Below the pieces are notes generated by a model. That model saw only the letters and a list, made by a program, of their open reading frames with translations, was not told where the DNA came from and searched no databases. Shown here in pieces: positions 53,301 through 56,468 of a stretch of DNA of 64,000 nucleotides. The stretch comes from Megalopta genalis (Eukaryota; Arthropoda; Insecta; Hymenoptera; Halictidae): assembly GCF_051020955.1 (NCBI RefSeq), contig NC_135029.1, positions 7,024,001 to 7,088,000 on the forward strand, in the 5' to 3' direction. The first letter of the stretch is position 1. Each line of letters begins with the position of its first letter. Both the position numbers and the translations under genes were made by a program.

Positions 53301-55732
53301 GCAGTAAATTCTCCCTAGAATGCCAAATTTTGGGTTGCTGAATGTGATTTATTGCTACATCGATGCTAAGGGTCGACTGAGTTGGTCAGGCATGTGATGC
53401 TGTACGCGACGCAGCTATTTCGATTAGAATTCCCGCAAGACAACACAAAAAGGTTTGTTTGGACGTGAGTCAGGTAAGAAAAATCGCGGAGCTACAAGGT
53501 ACGTGACCAATCTCCGTCGAATCGTGGCATGTGGTCTCCGAATTGTCTTCGAATCGTGATAAAAAAAATTAGAAATAAGAAAGTTAAGCCATCGTTTTTA
53601 TTCTTGCATCAATTTACACCGGCATGCTGGCCGCTGTTTTTTTTGCCGTCTACCCCGAGGTTCGTTCTCTCTTTGTCTCGCTCTCCCCTCCTCCCCCTCT
53701 CTCTTGTTCTCTCTCACGAGGTGTCGGCAATTATAAATACGAGCCGCGAGGTTCGAAGAATTGTGTCCGAGTGTCCGCAGATTACCGTTTTCAATTCCGA
53801 GCTCCGGGCCTTCTAGGGAGAATTTACTGTTCCAGGTTTTGATGTTCAAACTTTGTCAATGTATCTTATAGCGTTAAACAAGAAAAAGATGTTAGGTAAA
53901 CGGGTCATTTAGAGCTTTGTTAAACAGTTATAACGAAAATACAGAATACAAGTAAAATAGTATTAGATTTGTTGTTACTAGAAGCGTTGGCTCGAATAGT
54001 TCAATGTATTTACTACTTGACATCGTCATATCCACTACTATACATATAATAGCTATTACTGTAGTAATCATTGCTTACATAAACACGCTTACGTTGAATG
54101 TAAATATTGTTGATCTGTTTGAGCCAATGTTCGCAGTAACAGCAAATCGATTATTATTCCATTTATGTCCCGTATTTTTGTTATAACTTTTTACTAAAGC
54201 TCTGAATTAATTATGTTTACATAATATTAATTTCTTATTTAGTGCCATAGAATATACTGACAAATGTTGAACATTAAAACCTGGGATATCTTGTATAATT
54301 GTAAGAAAAATCGTAAAATTGTATCGCTTTCTGTTCCACGATACAATATCAACATGTATTATAGACTCGATCAGGAAGAATAACTTTGTCATTTATCATT
54401 CGATTGGCACGAACTTAGATGCGTTAGATCTAAGGATGCTAATGCTCAACAGATGTCACCACTAGGGTTGACGCCACTGGCGCCATATCTCAACAACTAG
54501 GGTAGATTTCCCAGTTTCCGTGCCTGTCGCAATTTCCGTGCCCCCGAATTAAAAATGCTGATCTATATTTTTGTATTATGTTTACCTATCAACATGTAAG
54601 ATTCAGGGAAAGATACCAATTTATATATATAAAACTCATCAAAGTCATGACATATAATTTCTTGACACCCTGAATGTGTAAAATTAAATGACATATAATT
54701 CTTAATCATTCTTTTCTTCGTACCCGACATGAACAGGTCGGAGAGATGTGAGCAAAAGTCTGCATATAAAAATAATTTATAATTATTCTCATTAGTTTCA
54801 ATAGAGTGCAAACAGTTGAAATATTGATATTTTATTCCATAGGTATCACGGTATACTTCGTGCAATAGTAACTAATAGCAGCCAATTTTTATTTTGTTAT
54901 TAATGTAAGGCATCGCTCTTCAAAATACAATCGAAGCGAACAATGAATTCCACCGAACTCATAATTAAAAAATGAAATGAAAATTCAACATATTCAATTG
55001 TACATAACTCAAAAAATGTCAGACATAAAAAAGTGTTCTGTGATATAATTCAAGTAATATAATGTGTGACATCTGTGACATAATTCAACTAAGTTTATTA
55101 AATTTTGTAGAAATTATTTCTTTTCAAGGAATAAAATAATTATAAATGATGGTATAAAAGGATGATTTGGAGATGGGCTACTTTGAAGCCATGCAGCCGT
55201 GTCCAAAATGAGCAAATTTCGACTATTAGTGAATGAATTATGCATTATGGGGATATTTTTTTGAAACTGACTTTATTCTGCTTTTTGTGTGGAAAACGGC
55301 CACTGTGCGCTGTAAAGTCTAGGTCTCGTAACTTTACCTATCGTCTATAAAAATATGTATTTGCATAAACATCCGCCGTCTACTCAACGGTCTCAATAAA
55401 TGGAGTAACATTTATCTGGAATACTGGGCTTAAGACAAATGAACAAAAGGGAAAAATGAAGAAATGTAAGAAATGAAGGGAATGAAAGAGTTAAAGGAAA
55501 TGTTCCGTCGAGGAGGCGTCGCGTTCCTAATTCCAATTAGCGGAACATCAAAGAACTCGATGCTCGGCCACCTACAATTCAAGTAATTGTACTTTACTGT
55601 ACCTTCGGGTAAAGGATGCAGGGTCACCGCCGTTGACAGACGGCCGCTTCCCATGGAAACGAGATGCGGCGCTTCCGTTTGTACTCGCAGCGCTCGTCCA
55701 GCCTCGCGCACCTCAAGACCTGCGGTCGCCAT
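1112..55732 (-). CDS. PHLDB: PHLDB/LL5 homologue, spliced gene (11 exons in view, C-terminus outside window)
   Basis: Seen: eleven exons with GT-AG borders and compatible phases give 1339 codons. In order they encode an FHA domain (about residues 15-115), a Ser/Asn-rich disordered region (about 120-770), a charged coiled-coil stretch (about 780-1025), linker segments, and the first half of a PH domain (from about 1293). Stretches such as HLVSMGSGRLSTAVTL, RFNHPAEAK, EERLREQE, RPLTRYLPI and KRWFVFD correspond to the same parts of human PHLDB1 in the same order. Known for the family: LL5 proteins bind PIP3 through the PH domain, sit at the basal cell cortex and anchor CLASP-bound microtubule ends together with ELKS and liprin. 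Inferred: the insect protein is a similar cortical scaffold. The last part of the PH domain (about 55-60 residues in the human protein) and the stop are off the left edge. Orthology is firm; the exact start and isoforms are less so. Confidence 0.93.
1370..2657 (-). other. PHLDB intron 10
   Basis: About 1.3 kb. Holds one copy of the dispersed repeat X (2445-2562). I read all minus frames here for a coiled-coil exon like the one that precedes the PH domain in vertebrates and saw none; the only long frames (for example 1379-1567) lack charged heptads and splice borders. Confidence 0.75.
2445..2562 (-). repeat. dispersed repeat X, copy 1
   Basis: The minus strand reads GAGAAATGAGGGGTTCCTGA, then AAGTAACTTTTTCCTTAG, TGAAAATGCAATCCGCGGC and GAGTTATTAACGA. 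The same block occurs at about 9851-9965 and 43699-43837 on the plus strand with roughly 80 percent identity by eye. No coding capacity. Probably an old non-autonomous transposon common in this genome. Confidence 0.8.
2658..2822 (-). CDS. PHLDB: PHLDB exon 10 (MRDDRRTSMEGERL segment)
   Basis: Exactly 55 codons in phase 0 on both sides, residues about 1199-1253: MRDDRRTSMEGERLSNNSGG, then SQTSSEMDTLGPLQPVKHRE and KAKLQ. Acceptor attgcag at 2829-2823, donor GTATCT at 2657. The first codon is ATG, so this exon could in principle start a short PH-only isoform. The final KHREKAKLQ joins directly to RPLTRYLP of exon 11, like human KMREKQFSQ before ARPLTRYLP. Because 165 nt is divisible by three it may also be alternatively spliced. 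Confidence 0.86.
2915..3440 (-). mobile_element. 3' tail of an R1-like non-LTR retrotransposon (decayed)
   Basis: Minus frame 3419-3171 reads YQVNFYLIQFLTGHGYFRKY then LFRMGKVSSPDCLLCGS, the motif found after the RNase H/endonuclease region of R1/Jockey-type LINEs (usual form LTQFLTGHG.F..YL, then a CPLC..H zinc knuckle). The overlapping frame 3289-3098 reads WGLVARYVERLS, matching the typical last helix of such ORF2 proteins, so a frameshift separates the two. Downstream is a GC-rich 3' region and an A-rich tail (plus-strand T run at 2922-2932), giving the insertion polarity. The 5' part is absent, as is usual for LINE insertions. Confidence 0.78.
6100..6414. mobile_element. piggyBac-like miniature inverted-repeat element (TTAA-flanked)
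   Basis: Both ends carry the inverted sequence CACGTTGAATGCCACG, flanked by TTAA at 6096-6099 and 6415-6418. A TTAA target is the hallmark of piggyBac-superfamily transposons. No transposase frame. The left part holds two near-copies of a GGTCACCGGTGACCGG palindromic block (6118-6135 and 6161-6178). Confidence 0.82.
6598..6763. mobile_element. Tc1/mariner-type miniature element with TA flanks
   Basis: The ends read CAGGGTGTACAAAAATTATA and, inverted, CAGGGTATACAAAATTATAT, flanked by TA (6596-6597 and 6764-6765). 166 bp, no coding capacity. A half-element of similar sequence (catgacatataattt... acaccctga) is at about 54646-54672. Confidence 0.8.
7091..7427. mobile_element. miniature inverted-repeat element with about 30-bp ends, TA flanks
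   Basis: Left end ACGGATGAACTTCTTAGTTC then GGATCAAAT; right end inverted ACGGGTAAACTTTTTAGTTC then GGATCAAAT. TA lies directly outside both ends (7089-7090, 7428-7429). The interior has several inexact copies of a TAACCC/GGTTAG-type motif and a poly-C run. Superfamily uncertain beyond the TA duplication. Confidence 0.68.
9196..9385. mobile_element. pogo/mariner-like miniature element
   Basis: Left end CAGCAAAACTTCAATC, right end inverted CAGTAAAACCTCGATTATTA, both next to TA. The CAGTnnAACCTCGATTAT form is typical of pogo/Tigger-type ends. The interior holds the 14-bp perfect palindrome ATTGTCCGGACAAT at 9217-9230. A lone end of the same type (CAGTCGAACCTCGATTATTC) sits at 32340-32359. Confidence 0.62.
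9851..9965 (+). repeat. dispersed repeat X, copy 2
   Basis: Reads TGTCCCAAACATGTCTCGTA, then AAGTAACTTTTTCCTTAG and CGAAAATGCAATCTGTGGC. Same block as 2445-2562 (minus strand) and 43699-43837. Confidence 0.78.
10058..10560. repeat. imperfect inverted-repeat block
   Basis: Left arm 10105-10153 (gttgcttacacatacgagac then gccaagaaatttgcatttcg) pairs with 10302-10350 at about 85 percent. Further out, 10068-10095 (CGATTTCAATGGCTTCGAAA) pairs loosely with 10525-10555. The right arm carries an extra segment, 10359-10505, which on the minus strand matches repeat Y at about 42665-42790 (TTTCCGAGATATTTACAAAA). A fold-back element carrying a second insertion is the simplest reading. The two open frames here are by-products of the arms. 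Confidence 0.6.
11392..11521 (-). CDS. PHLDB: PHLDB exon 9 (Ser/Gly/Pro-rich disordered segment)
   Basis: Residues about 1155-1198. The split Ser is followed by GSGSSDGAEGGNSEKLSPSK and LSELTSPSPGPSNHSYSLLQ NDN. No domain; low-complexity Ser/Gly/Pro. It follows in phase from exon 8 and occupies the place of the human Ser-rich stretch between the QVIEE helix and the PH domain. Supported by a strong acceptor (tacttgcag at 11530-11522), a perfect GTAAGT donor at 11391 and exact phase, but sequence conservation is weak. It could be a cassette exon, although skipping it would shift the frame (130 nt). Confidence 0.82.
12830..12985 (-). pseudogene. relic of a Tc3-like transposase
   Basis: The minus frame reads QAQYWYDLRKETNVPMSYNF then GGGSLIWSAF. 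This resembles the Tc1/Tc3 transposase block YYWHDLRKE...GGGSVMVWGAF around the second catalytic Asp region. The neighbouring residues do not fit the family, the frame is short, and no other catalytic block is seen. About 180 bp downstream on that strand, TA-CAGTTAGGTGTGAAAGTGTT (12642-12663) looks like a terminal repeat and shares AAAGTGTTCGT with the 618-bp fold-back element at 37276. Confidence 0.55.
13980..14300. other. CpG-rich intronic block
   Basis: Dense CG dinucleotides (for example GTTTCGTCCCGTGCCGTCGC at about 14083) in otherwise AT-rich sequence. On the minus strand an ATG-led frame of 96 codons runs 14290-14000, with no family resemblance. Could be an alternative promoter or first exon, or an enhancer; nothing in the sequence decides. 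Confidence 0.35.
16249..16660. mobile_element. 5'-truncated copy of the 618-bp fold-back element
   Basis: Matches the element at 37276-37893 through the interior (CTGTAACGAAAATTTAAAAA, CGACTTCGATGAAATTCTCA, GCATGTAAGTTACCGAGA). It ends with CCGTTTTAAAAGGTGTACGA, the inverted end of the family. The left end is missing. The open frame at 16370-16558 is part of the repeat. Confidence 0.75.
17100..17460. other. CpG-rich intronic block
   Basis: GC-rich compared with its flanks. On the minus strand an open frame of 68 codons (17317-17111) contains a Cys pair (LCENCY) but no recognisable domain and no good donor at its end. Listed as a possible alternative promoter or first-exon region only. Confidence 0.3.
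17772..17953. mobile_element. hAT-type miniature element with perfect 8-bp target duplication
   Basis: Starts CAGGGGTGTCAAACTCGCGG and ends in the inverted counterpart (CAGGGCTGTCGAACTCG read on the minus strand). Flanked on both sides by AATTAAAG (17764-17771 and 17954-17961). The CAGGG termini with subterminal GGCCC/GGCCCA and an 8-bp duplication are diagnostic of hAT elements. 182 bp, no transposase. The intact duplication suggests a fairly recent insertion compared with most repeats here. Confidence 0.9.
18069..18307. mobile_element. piggyBac-like miniature element, second copy
   Basis: Left TTAA-CACGTTAAGCGCCGTGTC (18065 onward); right end inverted CACGTTAAACGCCAAGCC, followed by TTGA in place of TTAA at 18308-18311. 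The terminal CACGTT and GCC positions match the element at 6100-6414, but the interior differs. The altered right target site is a point change. Confidence 0.72.
20231..20320. repeat. 90-bp near-perfect hairpin (minimal TA-flanked element)
   Basis: Left arm CAGTAAATTCTTTCCAATTG then TCCCTCAGTTTGTAAACAAA pairs with right arm TTTGTTTACAAGCTGGAGGA then CAATTGGAGAGAATTTA, about 40 bp with four or five mismatches, around a loop of about 9 bp. TA precedes the left end (20229-20230). The CAGTAAATTCT end also appears in the large fold-back element at 52.5-53.8 kb. Confidence 0.75.
20870..21950. other. longest CpG-rich intronic block
   Basis: About 1.1 kb rich in CG (for example around 21400-21560 and 21680-21900), with a (CCGGA)n tract at 21111-21144. 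Both strands carry open frames of 70-130 codons, as GC-rich DNA does by chance; none resembles a known protein. Lying some 9-10 kb upstream of exon 9 in gene direction, it could host an internal promoter. Confidence 0.35.
21111..21144. repeat. (CCGGA)n pentanucleotide microsatellite
   Basis: About six and a half uninterrupted units of ACGGA/CCGGA. Inside the CpG-rich block. Confidence 0.95.
23409..23574 (-). CDS. PHLDB: PHLDB exon 8 (SQVISEERRRVEELKRRVQDE helix and Ser/Gly-rich tail)
   Basis: Residues about 1100-1154. Reads SQVISEERRRVEELKRRVQD then EVRSQWEERK (human QQVIEEQRRRLAELKQKAAA), followed by SFNSVESGEESSSYSTGPTE (human SLESSDSMETSISTGG). Acceptor gttacag at 23576-23575, donor GTGAGT at 23408, leaving in phase 2. 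Exon ends inside the Ser-rich segment that continues in exon 9 after a 12 kb intron. Confidence 0.92.
23811..24072. mobile_element. element with about 90-bp inverted ends
   Basis: Left TGATAAGTGTATCCAGGAAA then AGTCGCTACGCAAGGA; right, inverted, ATACGCAGGTATTCAGGAAA then AGTCGTTACGCA. The inner arms share ACGACGCATGC and GGGAGTCCCGCACAGC. The same core (GGGCGACGCATACGCGGGAG then TCCCGCACAGCG) recurs in the small hAT element at 25387-25500, so the two are probably related. No clear target duplication. Confidence 0.65.
24260..24710. mobile_element. diverged copy of the 618-bp fold-back element
   Basis: Starts near GTAAACACCCTTTAAACGGA and ends CCGTTTTAAAAGGCGTCCAG. The interior shares TTTCATCGAAATTTTTAGCA, TATAAAGTTACCGAG and ACATTTTCGTTAT with the copy at 37276-37893. 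Internal deletions shorten it to about 450 bp. Confidence 0.7.
25387..25500. mobile_element. 114-bp hAT-type miniature element
   Basis: Ends CAGTGTTCACGAAGAAATAA and, inverted, CAGTGTTCACGGAGAAATAA. The flanking 8-mers GTTGTGAA (25379-25386) and ATCGTGAA (25501-25508) match at 6 of 8 positions, as expected for an aged hAT target duplication. Confidence 0.75.
25729..25833. mobile_element. 105-bp hAT-type miniature element
   Basis: Starts CAGTGTTGCTAGGTCCAGGG; inverted right end CATTGTTGCCGGTCCGGTAC. Both arms continue with GATTTCAGTGCTTTTCG, so the whole element folds into a hairpin. Flanking 8-mers CTCGTGAG (25721-25728) and CTCGCGAG (25834-25841) match at 7 of 8. Confidence 0.8.
26541..27100. 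mobile_element. diverged copy of the 618-bp fold-back element
   Basis: Left end GTATTCGTATACCTTTCAAA then ATGGAATTA; right end TTCCCTTTTAAAAGATGTTC GAATAC. The interior keeps the TAACTTATGTACATGTTGAA and ATGCATTTTTTAAATTATC landmarks. It ends about 35 bp short of exon 7, so this insertion lies very close to the exon 7 donor. Confidence 0.7.
27137..27362 (-). CDS. PHLDB: PHLDB exon 7 (linker with QGSLGRKTIESLKEIERNRQL motif)
   Basis: Residues about 1025-1099. First part (GRNRVRAINDELTKLAQNSC, then EEKRSPSRED) is not clearly conserved. The second part, NNQGSLGRKTIESLKEIERN then RQLHLAKQ, matches human GTGSLPRNLAATLQDIETKR then QLALQQKG. Acceptor aaaacag at 27364-27363, donor GTAATA at 27136, leaving in phase 1 to form Gly with exon 8. 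The preceding intron is only about 500 bp. Confidence 0.92.
27363..27861 (-). other. PHLDB intron 6
   Basis: About 500 bp of AT-rich sequence between two supported exons. I see no element in it; the open frame at 27618-27430 (minus) is not conserved in any way I can recognise. Confidence 0.75.
27862..28012 (-). CDS. PHLDB: PHLDB exon 6 (coiled coil continues)
   Basis: Fifty codons plus the split Arg, residues about 974-1024. Reads YLSELTTKIETRKARLNHLE, SQKSEAKSTATKDARSLERQ, KLAHLKRLEE. It aligns with the human segment around KAELLRSIAKRKERLAILDS. Acceptor attttcag at 28014-28013; donor GTCAGT at 27861, a usable but less common form. Phase 0 out. Helical and charged throughout, with no Pro. 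Confidence 0.9.
28013..28504 (-). other. PHLDB intron 5
   Basis: About 490 bp, strongly AT-rich, with a degenerate (ATT)n/(TAA)n tract at 28105-28145. Nothing else seen. Confidence 0.8.
28505..28878 (-). CDS. PHLDB: PHLDB exon 5 (main coiled coil)
   Basis: Residues about 850-974. Starts FELEKALLSAEYESESLKLS (human EMERALLQGEREAE). Continues as an almost unbroken heptad-like helix, including INELERQM, QANLQAEAKQRVQRAQQACS, RLEEELTN and SERKAFEDLEFHHLEEEASK; the last matches human TKLFEDLEFQQLERES. Known: in vertebrate LL5beta the coiled coils bind ELKS, liprin and CLASP. Acceptor ccgatag at 28880-28879, donor GTAAAG at 28504, leaving in phase 2. Confidence 0.95.
28879..31281 (-). other. PHLDB intron 4
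   Basis: About 2.4 kb. Contains the 10-bp-period minisatellite at 30175-30350. Open frames on both strands around 29.73-30.19 kb overlap each other and resemble no known protein. The rest is plain AT-rich intron. Confidence 0.75.
30175..30350. repeat. degenerate minisatellite, period 10 bp
   Basis: About 17 tandem units of a GAAGCAGGTT-like decamer (for example gaagcaggttgaagcacttt, gaagcaagttttaacatgtt). Single-base variants are common but the 10-bp spacing is kept. Because the period is close to one helical turn, the repeat puts G/A-rich patches on one face of the DNA. The minus frame gives a repetitive Leu/Cys-rich peptide (30319-30131) that is not a gene. Confidence 0.85.
31282..32227 (-). 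CDS. PHLDB: PHLDB exon 4 (disordered region with Asn run; start of main coiled coil)
   Basis: Residues about 534-849. Begins (split Arg) IKTNGSLPRDKRLGYNSPFE, a segment that recalls vertebrate LL5 proteins, then an Asn/Ser/Gln-rich stretch including a run of seven Asn (codon slippage in aat/aac triplets near 31815-31832). The last third turns strongly charged: KADKERKELEEEDRRKYIEF, LQNEKLHILGNMDALKRSV, IQEEEISRE, the beginning of the coiled coil. Acceptor tttacag at 32233-32228, donor GTATGT at 31281, leaving in phase 0. The open frame continues past the donor for about 40 codons into the intron; the splice is preferred because the next exon resumes the homology at once. Confidence 0.93.
32228..33211 (-). 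other. PHLDB intron 3
   Basis: About 1 kb. Holds a lone pogo-like end at 32340-32359 and a (CT)n tract at 32408-32434 (GAGAG on the transcribed strand). No exon seen. Confidence 0.8.
32408..32434. repeat. (CT)n microsatellite
   Basis: Thirteen uninterrupted CT units. On the gene's strand this is (GA)n. Confidence 0.95.
33212..34508 (-). CDS. PHLDB: PHLDB exon 3 (end of FHA region, long disordered Ser/Asn/Pro-rich segment, basic-acidic helix)
   Basis: The largest exon, residues about 102-533. It opens with CMLSIGRSNYMRFNHPAEAK, the conserved strand closing the FHA region (human CMLCLGQSTFLRFNHPAEAK). A low-complexity Ser/Asn/Pro-rich stretch follows, with many SP and TP sites and PPVAPRKSPR, a possible SH3-type ligand. 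The unit FGSNP(S/N)I occurs twice, about 40 residues apart. Near the C-terminal end is a charged helix, RERQIDAENKRREAENRRKQ through EERLREQEVERQEKMRLEEI, then LAMCAEYERQ, matching human RLETILNLCAEYSR. Acceptor at 34510-34509 (tttcag) and donor GTGAAA at 33211. Several open frames on the opposite strand here are shadows of this exon. Confidence 0.95.
34509..35315 (-). other. PHLDB intron 2
   Basis: About 0.8 kb of AT-rich sequence with no element or exon that I recognise. The long frame at 35292-35035 (minus) is read-through from exon 2 in another frame. Confidence 0.8.
35316..35489 (-). CDS. PHLDB: PHLDB exon 2 (core of FHA domain)
   Basis: Fifty-seven full codons, residues about 44-101. 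Reads KVTLGSSRDADISVVG, then VESIHCAIENNNG, then NGSTAVDGVPI and SPVRLAQ. These carry the FHA signature: Gly-Ser-Ser/Arg in the first loop, Ser-x-x-His (SIH) and the Asn-Gly loop before a Val-Asp-Gly turn. FHA domains normally bind phosphothreonine; whether LL5 FHA domains keep that activity is not settled as far as I know. Acceptor tttttag-type at 35491-35490 and donor GTAAGA at 35315. Phase enters at 2 nt and leaves at 1 nt, matching both neighbours. Confidence 0.94.
37276..37893. mobile_element. intact 618-bp Tc1/mariner-type fold-back element
   Basis: Starts CAGTGGCCCACAAAAGTGTT and ends in the inverted form (CAGTGGGCCACAAAATCGTT on the minus strand), with TA on both sides (37274-37275, 37894-37895). 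The inverted similarity does not stop at the ends. The left arm (about 37276-37530) pairs with the right arm (about 37585-37893) throughout, so nearly the whole element is one long imperfect palindrome. No transposase frame. Best-preserved member of a family with at least three diverged copies and several fragments in this window. Confidence 0.88.
38298..38362. repeat. (TA)n microsatellite
   Basis: About 30 TA units, continuing into looser AT/ATT repeats up to about 38470. The 101-codon frame across it encodes only Tyr/Ile repeats and is not a gene. Confidence 0.95.
39770..40260. repeat. long polypyrimidine (plus strand) tract with CT runs
   Basis: Almost 500 bp that is mostly C and T on the plus strand, with CTCTCT runs at 39868-39892 and 40127-40142. 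On the gene's strand it is purine-rich with GAGAG clusters, the core of insect GAGA-factor sites. The 63-codon Ser/Phe/Leu frame at 40048-40239 is an artefact of composition. Confidence 0.7.
41575..41700. repeat. second polypyrimidine tract beside a CpG-rich patch
   Basis: CTTTCTCTCTCTTTCTCCCT and similar runs, directly followed by CG-rich sequence (41.70-42.10 kb). The 155-codon plus frame over both (41540-42007) is composition-driven and has no protein resemblance. Confidence 0.6.
42665..42790 (+). repeat. dispersed repeat Y
   Basis: Includes ACACCCTATATACGTATGTT, TTTCAGAGATATTTACAAAA and AACGTCTGAATTAGCCTCGG. It matches the minus strand of 10359-10505 at roughly 75 percent by eye. Non-coding; origin unknown. 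Confidence 0.65.
43592..44138. mobile_element. element with about 90-bp inverted ends enclosing repeat X copy 3
   Basis: Left ACAAGGAGAGGCCCCAGACC; right, inverted, ACAAGGAGAGGTGCCCATGC. The arms also share CTAAATCTAACGATACCTGG / CTGAATCTAACGATACCCGG. Between them lies repeat X (43699-43837: GGGTGTTCCAAAAATGTCTC then AAGTAACTTTTTCTTTAG). Either X is the internal part of this element, with the other X copies being fragments, or X inserted here. Confidence 0.68.
44184..44384. mobile_element. miniature element of the CTGCGGATCTTTATGCA family
   Basis: Left AGACTGCGGATTTTATGCAT; right, inverted, AGTCTGCGGATCTTTATAG. Related ends bound the element at 48318-48899, and a lone end is at 46168-46192 (GCGGATCTTTATGCATTTAT). 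Confidence 0.7.
44433..45514. mobile_element. nested hAT-like element with about 110-bp inverted ends
   Basis: Left CAGGGTAGTGGAGCTTGCCC; right, inverted, CAGAGCTGTTCAACAGCTTG, continuing with CCCGTACGGGCAG and GGGCAACGGTGCCCCTTCC in both arms. A second inverted pair lies inside (44505-44650 against 44818-44945, sharing GTGGGACTCCCCACC and CACGTTACAG). A further CAGAGCTGTTCAACAG end is at 44680. So at least two related elements are nested or fused here. No matching 8-bp duplication at the outer ends. Confidence 0.65.
46196..46516 (+). other. unassigned open frame, hydrophilic
   Basis: A plus-strand frame of 106 codons with a plausible protein composition (RDKDPGYTYAEVNSEEEQSS, then ARLFTARESKNPDYLDIVDS). 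It starts just after a lone transposon end (46168-46192). I do not recognise it, see no neighbour exon and cannot show that it is expressed. It may be a chance frame in GC-richer DNA, a transposon-borne exon, or an antisense exon. Confidence 0.25.
48318..48899. mobile_element. fold-back element, CTGCGGATCTTTATGCA family
   Basis: Left TAGACTGCAGATCTTTATGC; right, inverted, CTCAGATTGCGGACCTTTAT. The interior contains a block (GTGTGTATAACTATAGATTC ... CTTTTACATTGTTACCGATA) that recurs twice more in inverted and direct order at 48675-48760 and 48800-48868, so it is largely self-complementary. About 580 bp; the short element at 44184-44384 shares its ends. Confidence 0.68.
49760..49815. repeat. 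(AAAT)n microsatellite
   Basis: About a dozen AAAT/AATG units. The Tyr/Ile/Phe-rich frames on the minus strand here are artefacts. Confidence 0.95.
50045..50176. repeat. degenerate hexanucleotide repeat (TCGTCC/TCGTTT-like), acidic when read on minus strand
   Basis: Irregular 6-bp period on the plus strand (cctcgtcctcgatcttgtcc and similar). Read on the minus strand, part of it gives Asp-Asp-Glu-Asn-Glu-Asp-Glu, the acidic tail of the decayed frame at 50.1-50.7 kb. It probably grew from codons of that tail. Confidence 0.8.
50108..50700 (-). pseudogene. decayed ORF of a probable mobile element, unassigned
   Basis: Minus-strand pieces in different frames follow one another like one protein broken by frameshifts. 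In order: SFDGCAEITGVDAQLIYKLG then KLLEVLSSGHKSNL (50640-50461); VIENAILLIRHLSEETAETR then NKQFEGNTRKCSRKACNEDI (50429-50290); then ESLDLLSPLEITISTADDEN and an acidic tail ending in a stop at about 50110-50220. The LSEE.AE.RNK...RK.SR pattern reminds me of repetitive, probably transposon-encoded ORFs seen in many arthropod genomes, but I cannot name the family. At least two frameshifts and several stops make it non-functional. No terminal repeats seen. Confidence 0.5.
52556..53832. mobile_element. large fold-back element with about 350-bp inverted arms
   Basis: Left arm about 52556-52926 and right arm about 53464-53832 are inverted copies at roughly 80 percent. Shared landmarks: GTGAGTCAGGTAAGAAAAA, GAATCGTGGCATGTGG, ACACCGGCATGCTGGCCGCT, TCACGAG-TGTCG. 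The ends read CAGTAATTTCTC on the left and, inverted, CAGTAAATTCTCCCTAGA on the right. TA precedes the left end; the right flank is TT. The same CAGTAAATTCTCCCTAGAA end occurs again inside at 53309. No transposase; the frames in the arms (for example 52437-52712 minus) are not genes. Confidence 0.83.
55603..55732 (-). CDS. PHLDB: PHLDB exon 1 (N-terminus, first strands of FHA domain)
   Basis: Encodes MATAGLEVREAG followed by RALRVQTEAPHLVSMGSG and RLSTAVTLHPLPE, which aligns with the start of human PHLDB1 (GLKVQTDKPHLVSLGSG and onward). The exon ends in phase 1 at a GTACAG donor; the split codon joins exon 2 to give Glu-Gly-Lys, as in the vertebrate protein. I chose the ATG at 55732 because only two bases (GT) separate it from a strong acceptor (T-rich tract then gctcag at 55740-55735). 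The same frame stays open upstream through that tract, but that part looks like intron. A preceding exon could still add a few codons. GC-rich compared with the surrounding intron. Confidence 0.9.
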
Positions 55733-56468
55733 ACCTGAGCAAAACAACGGCGAAAAAAAAATCAGGCGCGGGTTCAAATTAATTATACGGATCGCGAACG
55801 GGTCTCGCTAACGTTATAATTTAACTCGGCGGAGGAGAAGCGTTTCACCGTATTAATCGCGTGCACCTATCTCGGAGACAGGTATCCCGCCCCTCCTTTA
55901 AGCACGCTTTGCACCGACCACGACCGAAATTAAATTGTAGGTTCGCCTACAGATTCAATTGATTTCATAACTCGAATTTCGAGTGTTGTTGCGCTCGATA
56001 CTCTTGTTAAGCTGTCCTGGCTAGAAGTCGCGTCAAGCGGAATTCCATCCGTCAGATTCTGATAGCGATAATTGCGAAGTGTTCGCTTTCCCTCTGATAC
56101 AATTCATTTCAGCGTATGTATTCACCGTTGTGTATTCTTTTCGGGATGATTTTTTATTTCTAATGTTCTCGAATGCTTAAGATCCGTGATTTTCGTTGAG
56201 GAATTATCAATATCTGCAGAACCTTTTGGTAGAAGAATTGTTGCATTATGTTCCATGTACTATCATTCGGCCACGGTTATGGAATCTATTAATAGTTTAC
56301 TTGCGAATTTAATACACGGGAAACCTTATCCACTAAGTCCTCTAATTTAATTCAATTACACATCAACGATTTCTATAGTTGCGTAGATTTTAATGCGATT
56401 AATCGTGAAATTAAAAAAGTTGAACCAACATGTTAAAAAATAATTGAGAAATGTAACTAGAAATAAAA

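Larger units (their letters stand above)
35490..55602 (-). other. PHLDB intron 1 (20 kb)
   Basis: Splits the FHA domain. Elements listed separately lie at 37.28, 43.59, 44.18, 44.43, 48.32, 50.1 and 52.55 kb; a fragment of the 618-bp family is at 47313-47390. Tracts: (TA)n 38298-38362, polypyrimidine 39.77-40.26 and 41.57-41.70 kb, (CCGATA)n 46038-46062, (AAAT)n 49760-49815. CpG-rich patches lie at 38.92-39.23, 41.38-42.13, 46.32-46.75 and 47.87-48.10 kb. I see nothing nameable in 35.6-37.2, 40.3-41.4, 54.0-55.4 kb and most of 51.3-52.5 kb. Confidence 0.75.

Noticed and set aside
52437..53849. Frames of 70-95 codons on both strands
   Set aside because: They lie in the arms of a fold-back element; the two arms give mirrored frames without coding constraint.
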